Below are positions 1 to 7,594 of a stretch of DNA of 50,132 bases, one piece after another. The DNA comes from JAPYTY01 sp036338435 (lineage in GTDB: Bacteria > Acidobacteriota > UBA6911 > RPQK01 > JADFOI01), in the NCBI GenBank assembly GCA_036338435.1, contig JAYZCG010000006.1:1-50132 (forward strand), in the 5' to 3' direction. The notes beneath the pieces were generated by a model, which was given only the letters and a program-made list of their open reading frames with translations, did no database searches and was not told the origin of the DNA. Position 1 is the stretch's first letter; each line of letters begins with the position of its first letter. A program made the position numbers and the translations under genes.

Positions 1-198
1 TCCTGAACCTCCTCTTGCTCAGCCGCTGCTTCTTCCTGAACCTCCTCTTGCTCAGCCGCTGCTTCTTCCTGAACCTCCTCTTGCTCAGCCGCTGCTTCTT
101 CCTGAACCTCCTCTTGCTCAGCCGCTGCTTCTTCCTGAACCTCTTCTTGCTCAGCCGCTGCTTCTTCCTGAACCTCTTCTTGCTCAGCCGCTGCTTCA
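1..198 (-). repeat. 33-bp perfect tandem repeat inside rplJ, six copies
   Basis: Six adjacent 33-bp units lie at 1-33, 34-66, 67-99, 100-132, 133-165 and 166-198. Units 1-4 are identical. Units 5 and 6 carry one silent C-to-T change at unit position 12 (GAG to GAA on the coding strand). Unit 6 also differs at its last base. The period is a multiple of three, so the L10 frame is kept. There are no spacers, so this is not a CRISPR array. The array may continue past the left edge. Confidence 0.97.
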
Positions 199-743
199 AC
201 TGGTTCAGTGAGCTGTAGTTGCTCTTTCTCCTTTGTTTCTCCCAACTGCTGAAGAACCGAAGCCAAATTACGTACGGGTGATTGCAAAGCAGTAGCCAGT
301 TGGTTGAGTGGAGCCTTCAGCAGATATAGTAACTTGGTGAGAAGCTCCTCCCGAGACGGCATGTCAGCCAGTGTTGTTATCTCGCTAACCGAGACGGACT
401 GGCCTTCTATTACCCCGGCCTTAAAGCTCATTCCAGGATGATCCTTAAAAAAGGTCTTAAGCACCTTAGCCAGTGCCACAGGGTTCTCACCCGTGTAGGC
501 AATAGCTGTAGGGGCTCCTTTGAAGTGCTCCTCAAGCCCTTTTAACGAGGTATCCTCCAACGCCCTTAGAGCCAGTCTGTTCTTCACTACCCTATAACCA
601 CACTCCACTTCGGAAATCTTGCGTCTCAATTCAATTGAGTCGGCTACGCTCACACCAGTGAAGTGAATTAACAAGACATTGTCGTTATCCTTGAACGTCT
701 CATTCAGCTCCTTGACTACAGCGTGCTTTTCCTCCCGATTCAT
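1..743 (-). CDS. rplJ: Ribosomal protein L10, 3' end cut by the window edge, with repeat tail
   Basis: L10 forms the base of the ribosomal stalk and holds L7/L12 dimers. The reading frame opens at an ATG (741-743) preceded by AGAGGTGAT and stays open to the left edge, giving at least 247 residues against about 165-175 usual for the family. The N-terminal part reads as normal L10 (start MNREEKHAVVKEL, then KNRLALRAL and FKGAPTAIAYT). From about residue 182 the protein becomes an 11-residue acidic repeat, EEAAAEQEEVQ, six copies of which are visible before the edge. The gene follows rplA by 18 bp in the same operon. The body is certain; the total length and the number of repeats are not visible here. 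Confidence 0.95.
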   Translation of the reverse strand, partial: MNREEKHAVVKELNETFKDNDNVLLIHFTGVSVADSIELRRKISEVECGYRVVKNRLALRALEDTSLKGLEEHFKGAPTAIAYTGENPVALAKVLKTFFKDHPGMSFKAGVIEGQSVSVSEITTLADMPSREELLTKLLYLLKAPLNQLATALQSPVRNLASVLQQLGETKEKEQLQLTEPVEAAAEQEEVQEEAAAEQEEVQEEAAAEQEEVQEEAAAEQEEVQEEAAAEQEEVQEEAAAEQEEVQ

Positions 744-761
744 ATCACCTCTACTTTGCTT

Positions 762-1442
762 CTAGTATTGATCCGTATTCACCCTGATCCCAGGGCCCAT
801 TGTGGAAGAAATGAAAAGTGCTCGAAGATACCGCCCCTTAGTAGACGCAGGTTTGGCCCGAATCACGGCATCTATAAGGCTCTGGGCGTTTTGGGACAAC
901 TGGTCTTTCGTAAAAGACATCTTCCCGAAAGGAGCATGAATGATACCGTTTTTATCAACACGGAACTCCACTTTCCCTGCCTTGATGTCGGTCACCGCTT
1001 TTCCCACATCAAAGGTCACTGTCCCCGTCTTGGGATTGGGCATAAGTCCTCTCGGACCCAGCACACGACCCAACTTCCCAACGCCCTTCATCATGTCAGG
1101 TGTCGACACGACGGCATCAAAATCTGTCCAGCCCCCCTGAATTTTCTCCACTAGGTCATCCGCCCCGACATACTCGGCACCGGCCTCTTCAGCTTCCTTG
1201 ACTTTATCACTGGAAGCAATAACACAAACTCGGACCTGCTTGCCTAGACCATTGGGAAGTACCACTGTGCCTCTGACCATTTGATCTGCATGCCTCGGAT
1301 CCACGCCCAGACGAAATGCTAATTCAGCAGTCTCATCAAACTGGGCATACTTAACCGCACACATTGTCTGAATAGCCTCCTCAAGGGGGTAATCCCACTG
1401 CTCCAACTTTTCCTTGGCGGACTGATATTTTTTCCCTGCCAT
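762..1442 (-). CDS. rplA: Ribosomal protein L1
   Basis: L1 binds 23S rRNA at the L1 stalk and in many bacteria represses its own operon. The product is 226 aa, normal for the family, beginning MAGKKYQSAKEKL and containing the hallmark GLMPNPK stretch and TDIKAGKVEFR. The frame extends 29 codons further upstream inside rplK, but the ATG at 1440-1442 has AGAGGAA just before it and gives the expected N-terminus, so I use it. It lies 10 bp after rplK and 18 bp before rplJ. Confidence 0.97.
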   Translation of the reverse strand: MAGKKYQSAKEKLEQWDYPLEEAIQTMCAVKYAQFDETAELAFRLGVDPRHADQMVRGTVVLPNGLGKQVRVCVIASSDKVKEAEEAGAEYVGADDLVEKIQGGWTDFDAVVSTPDMMKGVGKLGRVLGPRGLMPNPKTGTVTFDVGKAVTDIKAGKVEFRVDKNGIIHAPFGKMSFTKDQLSQNAQSLIDAVIRAKPASTKGRYLRALFISSTMGPGIRVNTDQY

Positions 1443-1452
1443 TTCTATTCCT

Positions 1453-1878
1453 CTAGTCTTTAACTTCAACTCCCATACTACGAGCAGTGCCCATAATAAT
1501 TCGTGACGCTGCTTCAAGATCATTAGCATTGAGGTCCACCATCTTGGTTGTAGCGATCTCCCTTACTTGATCCATCGTTACCTCTGCTACCTTTTCCTTG
1601 TTCGGTTCAGCAGAACCCTTCGCAATTGCCGCAGCACGCTTTAGGAGAACTGCCGCCGGAGGAGTTTTGGTAATAAAAGAATAGCTCCTATCCTGGTAGA
1701 CGGTAATTACAACAGGAATAATTAACCCTTCCTGGCCTTGAGTCTTTTCATTAAAAGCCTTGCAAAAATCCATGATGCTGACACCGTGCTGACCCAAGGC
1801 AGGACCAACAGGAGGGGCCGGTGTAGCCTTGCCTGCAGGAATTTGTAACTTGATAAGACCCAGCACTTCCTTAGCCAT
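1453..1878 (-). CDS. rplK: Ribosomal protein L11
   Basis: L11 binds the GTPase-associated region of 23S rRNA. The 141-residue product has the usual length and the proline-rich N-terminal segment (GKATPAPPVGPALGQHGV), the FCKAFNEKT loop and the C-terminal rRNA-binding domain ending in ARSMGVEV. The start ATG is preceded by GTGAGGTAGTT, which overlaps the end of nusG, so the two genes are probably translationally linked. Part of the secE-nusG-rplK-rplA-rplJ run. Confidence 0.97.
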   Translation of the reverse strand: MAKEVLGLIKLQIPAGKATPAPPVGPALGQHGVSIMDFCKAFNEKTQGQEGLIIPVVITVYQDRSYSFITKTPPAAVLLKRAAAIAKGSAEPNKEKVAEVTMDQVREIATTKMVDLNANDLEAASRIIMGTARSMGVEVKD

Positions 1879-1885
1879 AACTACC

Positions 1886-2449
1886 TCACACTTTTTCTAC
1901 TTGGATAAATTCAAGCTCAACCGGCGTTGGCCGACCGAAAATGATGACCATGACCTTCACCGTACTGCGCTCTACATTGACCTCTTCTACAAGCCCTGTA
2001 AAATTTGAAAATGGCCCATCAATAATCTTCACCGTTTCACTCTTTTCAAACATAAACTTGGGCTTCGGCTTCTCATCAGCCGAGGAGACCCTACGCACTA
2101 CCTGGTTAACCTCCGCCTCAGTGAGTGGAGTCGGCTTACTCCCCTGGCTTACAAACCCAGTAACCTTTGGCGTATTTCTGACCAAATGCCAAGTATCATC
2201 TGTCATGACCATCTCTACCAGAACATATCCGGGAAAGAACAACTTGGAAGTCACCACCTTCTTGCCGCCTTTCATCTCGACAACATCCTCTGTCGGGATG
2301 AGAATCTGTCCGATCCGATCCTCCAGAGCATGAACCTGAACACGGCTCATAAGGCTATCCGCCACCTTGCGTTCGAAGCCAGAGTAGGTGTGGAGGATGT
2401 ACCACTTCTTTTCCTCTTCTTGATCGTGTTTCTTGTCAATTGCGCTAAT
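1886..2449 (-). CDS. nusG: Transcription antitermination factor NusG, non-canonical start
   Basis: NusG couples RNA polymerase to the ribosome and to Rho. The frame carries a complete N-terminal NGN domain (WYILHTYSGFERKV, FFPGYVLVEM) and a C-terminal KOW domain (DGPFSNFTGLVEEV). No ATG, GTG or TTG lies between the upstream in-frame TAA (2456-2458) and the NGN core. The only plausible initiators are ATT codons at 2447-2449 or 2438-2440, giving about 187 or 184 aa. A GGGG at 2459-2462 lies 9 nt before the first ATT. The first conventional start, a GTG at 2363-2365, would delete the first NGN strand and helix, so I reject it. A sequencing error in the start codon is the alternative. Gene identity is certain; the start is not. 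Confidence 0.9.
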   Translation of the reverse strand: MSAIDKKHDQEEEKKWYILHTYSGFERKVADSLMSRVQVHALEDRIGQILIPTEDVVEMKGGKKVVTSKLFFPGYVLVEMVMTDDTWHLVRNTPKVTGFVSQGSKPTPLTEAEVNQVVRRVSSADEKPKPKFMFEKSETVKIIDGPFSNFTGLVEEVNVERSTVKVMVIIFGRPTPVELEFIQVEKV

Positions 2450-2469
2450 GAGTCTTTACCCCACTTGTT

Positions 2470-2685
2470 TTACTGGAAAAATCCAAAAATACGTTGCACC
2501 CCATTCTGCAAGAAAAAGTCCACAACAAATAAGTATATCCCGAAAAAGAAAACACTAATGATGACAATTAATGTTGTGGCGTATACCTCTCTCCTACTTG
2601 GCCACGTAACCTTCTTTAACTCCTGCTTGACGTCACCGTAAAAGACAACCAGATTTTGAGGTGCATCTTTAACTTTTTCTAACAT
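2470..2685 (-). CDS. secE: Preprotein translocase subunit SecE
   Basis: SecE is the small clamp subunit of the SecYEG channel in the inner membrane. The 71-residue protein has the single-TM form: an amphipathic segment with the family signature QELKKVTWPSRREV at about residues 20-34, followed by one membrane span (about 38-62). The start lies 16 nt after the CCA end of tRNA-Trp, so the mRNA 5' end may be made by tRNA processing. Its stop is about 20 nt upstream of the proposed nusG start. Confidence 0.96.
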   Translation of the reverse strand: MLEKVKDAPQNLVVFYGDVKQELKKVTWPSRREVYATTLIVIISVFFFGIYLFVVDFFLQNGVQRIFGFFQ

Positions 2686-2701
2686 ACAACTTCAACCCAA
2701 T

Positions 2702-2778
2702 TGGCAGGCCAGGAGGGATTCGAACCCCCAACATCCGGTTTTGGAGACCGGCGCTCTACCAATTGGAGCTACTGGCCT
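2702..2778 (-). tRNA. trnW: tRNA-Trp (anticodon CCA)
   Basis: A complete cloverleaf reads on the minus strand: acceptor AGGCCAG/CTGGCCT, D arm GCTCCAATTGGTAGAGC, anticodon stem CCGGT/ACCGG with loop CTCCAAA (anticodon CCA), T arm GGGGG-TTCGAAT-CCCTC, discriminator G and an encoded CCA tail at 2702-2704. It sits between rpmG and secE, a common position for this gene, and is probably excised from the operon transcript. Confidence 0.97.
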
Positions 2779-2881
2779 ACATCCTCAAGAATCCCAAAGA
2801 TCCGACACCCTACCATGCTTTCCAATGCCAGACCAAAAGTAACTTTATTCCCGGGCTGTATAATCTCAGATTATAAACAAC

Positions 2882-3031
2882 CTACTTCGTCTCTTTGTGC
2901 TGGGTGTGACTACGACACCATTTACAGTACTTCTTCAGCTCCAGCCGTTCTGTCACCGTCCTTTTGTTTTTCGTCGAAGTATAATTTTTGCGTTTACACT
3001 CCATACACTGCAACGTAATATTTTCCTTCAT
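2882..3031 (-). CDS. rpmG: Ribosomal protein L33
   Basis: This 49-residue protein begins MKENITLQCMECKRKNY. It has the paired zinc-binding cysteines of the C+ form of L33: CMEC at residues 9-12 and CKWC at 36-39. The centre is rich in Lys and Arg (KNKRTVTERLELKKYC). The stop is TAG at 2882-2884. It follows tuf by 40 bp and precedes tRNA-Trp, matching the tuf-rpmG-trnW-secE order of many bacteria. Because it keeps all four cysteines it is probably zinc-dependent. Confidence 0.95.
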   Translation of the reverse strand: MKENITLQCMECKRKNYTSTKNKRTVTERLELKKYCKWCRSHTQHKETK

Positions 3032-3071
3032 TGTCTATAACCGTCCCAGCCTCTTTCTTTCCCCTCCTCTT

Positions 3072-4259
3072 TTATTCCACAATATCGGCGATAGCGCCCG
3101 CTCCGACCGTATGGCCTCCTTCGCGGATGGCAAAACGCAGACCCTTTTCCATAGCAATCGGTTGAATTAACTCCACATCAATGGAGATATTATCTCCCGG
3201 CATCACCATCTCCGTCCCTGCCGGCATTTCTACGGAACCCGTCACGTCTGTTGTCCGAAAGTAAAACTGAGGGCGATATCCCTTGAAAAACGGCGTATGA
3301 CGCCCCCCTTCTTCTTTCGTTAGGATATAGGCCTCCGCCTTAAACTTCTTGTGAGGCTTGATGCTTCCCGGTACTGCCACGACCTGACCACGCTCCACAT
3401 CTTCCTTATCCGTTCCTCGTAACAACAACCCCACATTATCACCAGCCTGCCCCTCATCCAACAACTTACGAAACATTTCCACTCCGGTAACTACACGCTT
3501 CATCGTATCCCGGATCCCGACGATTTCCATCTCTTCTCCTACTTTAACTATCCCGCGCTCTACTCGTCCCGTCACTACCGTACCCCGCCCACTGATTGTG
3601 AAAATGTCCTCAATCGGCATCAGGAACGGCTTGTCCACATCCCGTTCCGGCATCGGTATATACTCATCAATAGACTTCATCAGCTCCAAAATGCTCGCCT
3701 CGTTATCCTTATCACCTTCCATCGCTTTTAGAGCACTTCCTCGAACTACCGGGATATCATCTCCAGGGAACTCATACTTCGAAAGCAATTCTCTTACTTC
3801 CAACTCCACCAGATCCAGCAATTCCGGATCATCCACCATATCCACCTTATTGAGAAATACCACGATATTGGGTACTCCAACCTGGCGAGCCAAAAGAATG
3901 TGCTCCCGCGTCTGGGGCATCGGCCCGTCCGCGGCCGACACTACTAAAATTGCTCCGTCCATCTGGGCTGCTCCCGTGATCATGTTCTTTACATAATCGG
4001 CATGACCTGGACAATCCACGTGTGCATAGTGACGATTTTCTGTCTCGTATTCCACATGGGCCGTAGCAATCGTAATTCCTCGTTCGCGCTCTTCTGGAGC
4101 ATTGTCAATTGACTCAAACGACCGTACTTCCACCGATGGATTCGCGTTTGCTAAAATCTGCGTGATCGCAGCTGTTAACGTCGTCTTACCATGATCTACG
4201 TGGCCTATTGTTCCTACGTTGACATGCGGTTTTGTTCTCTCAAACTTCTCTCTTGCCAT
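3072..4259 (-). CDS. tuf: Elongation factor Tu
   Basis: EF-Tu is the GTPase that delivers aminoacyl-tRNA to the ribosome. At 395 aa it has the standard length. The G1 loop GHVDHGKT is at residues 19-26, followed by DCPGHADYV (G3), NKVD (G4), and the beta-barrel domains 2 and 3 (GRGTVVTGRVERG, YRPQFYFRTTDVTG). It is the only tuf copy in the window and lies 29 bp downstream of fusA in the str operon. Confidence 0.98.
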   Translation of the reverse strand: MAREKFERTKPHVNVGTIGHVDHGKTTLTAAITQILANANPSVEVRSFESIDNAPEERERGITIATAHVEYETENRHYAHVDCPGHADYVKNMITGAAQMDGAILVVSAADGPMPQTREHILLARQVGVPNIVVFLNKVDMVDDPELLDLVELEVRELLSKYEFPGDDIPVVRGSALKAMEGDKDNEASILELMKSIDEYIPMPERDVDKPFLMPIEDIFTISGRGTVVTGRVERGIVKVGEEMEIVGIRDTMKRVVTGVEMFRKLLDEGQAGDNVGLLLRGTDKEDVERGQVVAVPGSIKPHKKFKAEAYILTKEEGGRHTPFFKGYRPQFYFRTTDVTGSVEMPAGTEMVMPGDNISIDVELIQPIAMEKGLRFAIREGGHTVGAGAIADIVE

Positions 4260-4288
4260 AACTTAATTTCTCCAAACCAATCTGCCTG

Positions 4289-6388
4289 CTAAGCAGATTT
4301 TCCAACTAGTTTTCCCTGGGTTTTTGCTGCTATCTCCTCTGCGATCGAAATGGGTATTGGGTCGTAACGGTCAAAATGCATACTGTAATTGGCCCTTCCC
4401 TGACTGAGGGAACGTGCTGCTGTAGCATAACCAAACATCTCCGATAGAGGTACGCGAGCACTAACCACCTGACTACCCCCTCGTGGTTCCATACTTCCAA
4501 TCTGGCCACGGCGTCCATTTAGATCACCGACAATGTCTCCCATGTATTCTTGTGGGACTACTACCTCAACCTGCATAATTGGCTCTAGAATGACGGGCTT
4601 AGCCTTTCCCAACGCTTGCTTAAAAGCCATGGACCCTGCCATCTTGAATGCCATCTCCGATGAATCCACTTCATGAAAAGAGCCGTCACAGAGTTGAACT
4701 TGAACATCTTCCATTTTGTAACCGGCCAAATACCCACTCTCCATTGCCTCCTGTACACCACTCTCTACAGCAGAAATAAACTCGCGTGGAATTGCCCCAC
4801 CCACAATTTTGTTTTCAAACACTAACCCGGCTCCTGGTTCAGCTGGGCTAATTTTCAACTCTGCGTGTCCATACTGACCCCGGCCACCAGTTTGCTTGAC
4901 GTACTTTGCCTTACCTTCAGCAGAGGTTGTTATTGTTTCTTTATAAGCCACTTGTGGCTTGCCAACATTAGCCCCAACGCCAAACTCACGTAACAGTCGG
5001 TCAACGATGATCTCCAGATGTAACTCCCCCATACCAGAAATAATAGTTTGTCCAGTATCTGGATCTACATGAACTTTAAAAGTTGGATCTTCCTGCATCA
5101 ATTTGCCCATTGCGAATCCTAGCTTGTCCTGATCTTCCCGGGTTTTGGGCTCAATGGCTACTGAAATAACTGGAGTTGGAAATTCCATAGCTTCAAGAAT
5201 AACCGGATGCTTCCTATCACAAATCGTATCGCCTGTGCGGACATCTTTTAGTCCAACCACGGCAGCAATATCACCCGCATGCACCTCCTTGATCTCTTCC
5301 CGCTTATCAGCATGCATTTTGAGAAGGCGTCCGATCCGCTCATCTCTTTCCAAAGTACAGTTATAAATGGTTGATCCGGCCTTCAAAGATCCTGAATAAA
5401 CACGCAAAAACGCTAGTTGCCCTACAAAAGGATCTGTTACGATCTTAAAAATCAATGCAGAGAAAGGCTCATCGTCAGAAAGGTTTCGCTCCGTAATCTC
5501 TTGAGTCTCAGGATTAATACCATTAACAGGAGGTATGTCACGAGGCGACGGCAGATAGCTAACAATGCCATCCAATAATAGCTGTATGCCTTTATTTCGG
5601 AATGCTGCTCCGCACAAACAAGGCGTAAACTGCAGGGTACAAGTTCCATTCCGTATGGCAGCGCGCAGTTGGTCCCCCTCGATCTCTGTGCCAGTTACGT
5701 ATGCATCCAAAAGCTTGTCATCTGTCTCCACAACCATTTCCACCATCTTGTCGCGCCATTCCTGAGCTTCCTGTTGATGACTTTCTGGAATATCTATCTC
5801 ATCAAATTCGGAGCCCAACGTATCTTCTCTATATACAGTGGCCTTCATTTCAATCAGGTCGATAGAACCCTGAAACGCCTCTTCTCTACCGAGTGGTATC
5901 TGTACCGGAATGGGTTTAGCTCCCAACCGTTTTTCCATCGATTTCATGGAAGCAAAAAAATCCGCTCCAGCTCGATCCATCTTGTTCATAAAGGCGATGC
6001 GTGGGACACCATATTTCTCAGCTTGATTCCACACAGTCTCCGATTGAGGTTCCACGCCTGCAACAGCATCGAATACAGCCACCGCTCCGTCCAAAACCCT
6101 CAATGAGCGTTCCACCTCTGCCGTGAAATCTACGTGCCCGGGCGTATCGATAATGTTAATTCGTACATCATCCCAAAGGCAGGCAGTAGCCGCGGATGTG
6201 ATGGTAATGCCACGCTCCTGCTCCTGAACCATCCAATCCATAATAGCGGTTCCTTCGTGTACTTCACCCAGCTTGTATGTCTTACCGGTGTAATACAGAA
6301 TCCGTTCAGTCGTGGTCGTTTTACCGGCATCAATGTGGGCCATGATCCCAATATTGCGTGTTTTGTCTAACGATACTTCTCTGGCCAC
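4289..6388 (-). CDS. fusA: Elongation factor G
   Basis: EF-G is the translocase GTPase. The 699-residue product has G1 AHIDAGKT (residues 17-24), switch II DTPGHVDFT and the NKMD specificity loop, and the domain IV/V blocks (GRGQYGHAE, GDIVGDLNGRRGQI) are intact. It lies between rpsG and tuf. The sequence looks like the canonical housekeeping form, with normal length and no paralogue in the window. Confidence 0.98.
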   Translation of the reverse strand: MAREVSLDKTRNIGIMAHIDAGKTTTTERILYYTGKTYKLGEVHEGTAIMDWMVQEQERGITITSAATACLWDDVRINIIDTPGHVDFTAEVERSLRVLDGAVAVFDAVAGVEPQSETVWNQAEKYGVPRIAFMNKMDRAGADFFASMKSMEKRLGAKPIPVQIPLGREEAFQGSIDLIEMKATVYREDTLGSEFDEIDIPESHQQEAQEWRDKMVEMVVETDDKLLDAYVTGTEIEGDQLRAAIRNGTCTLQFTPCLCGAAFRNKGIQLLLDGIVSYLPSPRDIPPVNGINPETQEITERNLSDDEPFSALIFKIVTDPFVGQLAFLRVYSGSLKAGSTIYNCTLERDERIGRLLKMHADKREEIKEVHAGDIAAVVGLKDVRTGDTICDRKHPVILEAMEFPTPVISVAIEPKTREDQDKLGFAMGKLMQEDPTFKVHVDPDTGQTIISGMGELHLEIIVDRLLREFGVGANVGKPQVAYKETITTSAEGKAKYVKQTGGRGQYGHAELKISPAEPGAGLVFENKIVGGAIPREFISAVESGVQEAMESGYLAGYKMEDVQVQLCDGSFHEVDSSEMAFKMAGSMAFKQALGKAKPVILEPIMQVEVVVPQEYMGDIVGDLNGRRGQIGSMEPRGGSQVVSARVPLSEMFGYATAARSLSQGRANYSMHFDRYDPIPISIAEEIAAKTQGKLVGKSA

Positions 6389-6439
6389 AATCTTTTATCC
6401 CGATATCCAATATGTTTCTGTTATATTTTCGTTTCTTCT

Positions 6440-6910
6440 CTACCATCGATAATGGGCAAAAGCTTTGTTCGCATCGGCCATACGCTGGACATCCTCTTTC
6501 TTTTTCACCGAAGCCCCACGATTTCCAGCAGCTTCCATTATTTCGTTCGCAAGCCTTTCAGCCATGACTTTTTCTCCACGTTCTCGTGCATAATTCACCA
6601 TCCAGCGAATACTTAGAGACAGCCTACGACGAGAACTCACCTCAATCGGAACCTGATAGGTCGACCCCCCCACACGTCGCGATTTCGTCTCCAGAAGCGG
6701 TTTTACATTGTCCAGCGCCTTCTTGAGAATCTTCATCGATTCCTCGCCCGTTTTTTCTTCAATTAGCGCCATGGCTTTATAAAAGATCTGTTCAGAGACA
6801 CTCTTCTTCCCACGCTCCATCATCTTATTGATAAAGCGACTTACCAACTCGCTGTTGTACACCGCGTCGGGCGTAACCTTTCTTTTTGGAACTTCTCTAC
6901 GTCTTGGCAT
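6440..6910 (-). CDS. rpsG: Ribosomal protein S7
   Basis: S7 nucleates assembly of the 30S head. The 156-residue protein starts MPRRREVPKRKVTPDAVY and contains the RRVGGSTYQVPIEV and RRRLSLSIRWMV blocks that mark the family. The frame continues one codon upstream to a TTG, but the ATG at 6908-6910 is preceded by GGAG at good spacing and gives the classical N-terminus. It lies about 70 bp after rpsL and 51 bp before fusA. Confidence 0.97.
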   Translation of the reverse strand: MPRRREVPKRKVTPDAVYNSELVSRFINKMMERGKKSVSEQIFYKAMALIEEKTGEESMKILKKALDNVKPLLETKSRRVGGSTYQVPIEVSSRRRLSLSIRWMVNYARERGEKVMAERLANEIMEAAGNRGASVKKKEDVQRMADANKAFAHYRW

Positions 6911-6981
6911 CAAAATTCTCCGTACACAAAAGAAGCTGCAGCGGACAAGTCCATGCAGCTCTTACAATCTGGTTGACTCCC

Positions 6982-7356
6982 CTAGGCCTTAGGCCTCTTC
7001 GTCCCATACTTAGAACGAGAATCACGACGGCCCTCTACTCCGCTCGTATCCAAGGTACCCCGAATCACATGATAACGAACCCCGGGAAGATCTTTTACTC
7101 GGCCACCTCTAATCAACACAATAGAATGCTCCTGTAGATTGTGGCCAATCCCTGGGATATAGGTGGTCACCTCAATTCCATTAGTCAAACGCACTCGAGC
7201 CACTTTCCTAAGCGCGGAATTAGGTTTTTTGGGCGTCTGAGTATAGACCCGTACGCATACCCCTCTCTTCTGGGGACTACCCTGCAGAGCGGGACTCTTA
7301 GTTTTCACCTTAATCCTCTTCCGCCCTTTACGAACTAGCTGATTAAATGTTGGCAC
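6982..7356 (-). CDS. rpsL: Ribosomal protein S12
   Basis: S12 lies at the decoding centre. Starting at the GTG (7354-7356), with AGGAG six bases upstream, gives 124 residues (M)PTFNQLVRKGRKR, exactly the family length. The longer frame upstream would add an unrelated 14 residues. The decoding loops TPKKPNSALRK and GGRVKDLPGVRYH are intact, so the lysines that affect streptomycin response in other species are present. It is the first gene of the str cluster, directly after the leader hairpin and promoter described separately. Confidence 0.97.
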   Translation of the reverse strand: MPTFNQLVRKGRKRIKVKTKSPALQGSPQKRGVCVRVYTQTPKKPNSALRKVARVRLTNGIEVTTYIPGIGHNLQEHSIVLIRGGRVKDLPGVRYHVIRGTLDTSGVEGRRDSRSKYGTKRPKA

Positions 7357-7370
7357 CACACACTCCTGAT

Positions 7371-7399
7371 AAAACAAAAGATGATGCCGAAGCATCATC
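7371..7399 (-). terminator. Terminator-like leader hairpin before rpsL (possible attenuator)
   Basis: On the minus strand an 8-bp perfect stem GATGATGC/GCATCATC is closed by a TTCG tetraloop and followed at once by TTTTGTTTT. It lies between the promoter at 7442-7470 and the rpsL GTG, ending 14 bases before that start codon. It has the form of an intrinsic terminator inside a leader, which suggests attenuation of the operon, or a UUCG-capped 5' stabiliser. Structure is seen directly; function is inferred. Confidence 0.65.
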
Positions 7400-7441
7400 C
7401 TCAGTAAATCAACAAAGAAATCACGGCTATAACGAGCCCGA

Positions 7442-7470
7442 AGTGTAACTTGCTACACCCTCTCTGTCAA
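7442..7470 (-). promoter_or_regulatory. Sigma-70-type promoter of the str operon
   Basis: On the minus strand a perfect TTGACA (7465-7470) is separated by exactly 17 bp from TACACT (7442-7447). Transcription would begin near 7435, giving a leader of about 80 nt before the rpsL GTG. It is the only consensus-like promoter seen upstream of the translation cluster. Confidence 0.8.
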
Positions 7471-7543
7471 GCCCAGAAATTCTTGATTTTACTAACATTC
7501 CGGCAAAATCATGAAGATTATAGAGCCCATCAAAATGGGGTGG

Positions 7544-7572
7544 TTGAAGCCTTTCACAGACGAGTATACGAT
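7544..7572 (+). promoter_or_regulatory. Possible promoter of the LPS operon
   Basis: TTGAAG (7544-7549), a 17-bp spacer and TACGAT (7567-7572) precede the waaA ATG at 7595. Predicted initiation near 7579 would exclude the longer waaA frame and fits the shorter start. The match to consensus is moderate. Confidence 0.4.
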
Positions 7573-7594
7573 TACACTTTTACGAAAGGTCTAC

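Noticed and set aside
1..198. CRISPR-like periodicity at the left edge
   Set aside because: Copies abut without spacers and keep the L10 frame, so it is a coding tandem repeat.
15..218. Plus-strand ORF of 67 aa with repeating LSRCFFLNLLL
   Set aside because: It is the reverse-strand shadow of the L10 33-bp repeat; no ribosome binding site and no independent support.
5669..6106. 145-aa plus-strand ORF inside fusA
   Set aside because: Fully antisense to a conserved gene; a long shadow frame of the EF-G coding sequence.
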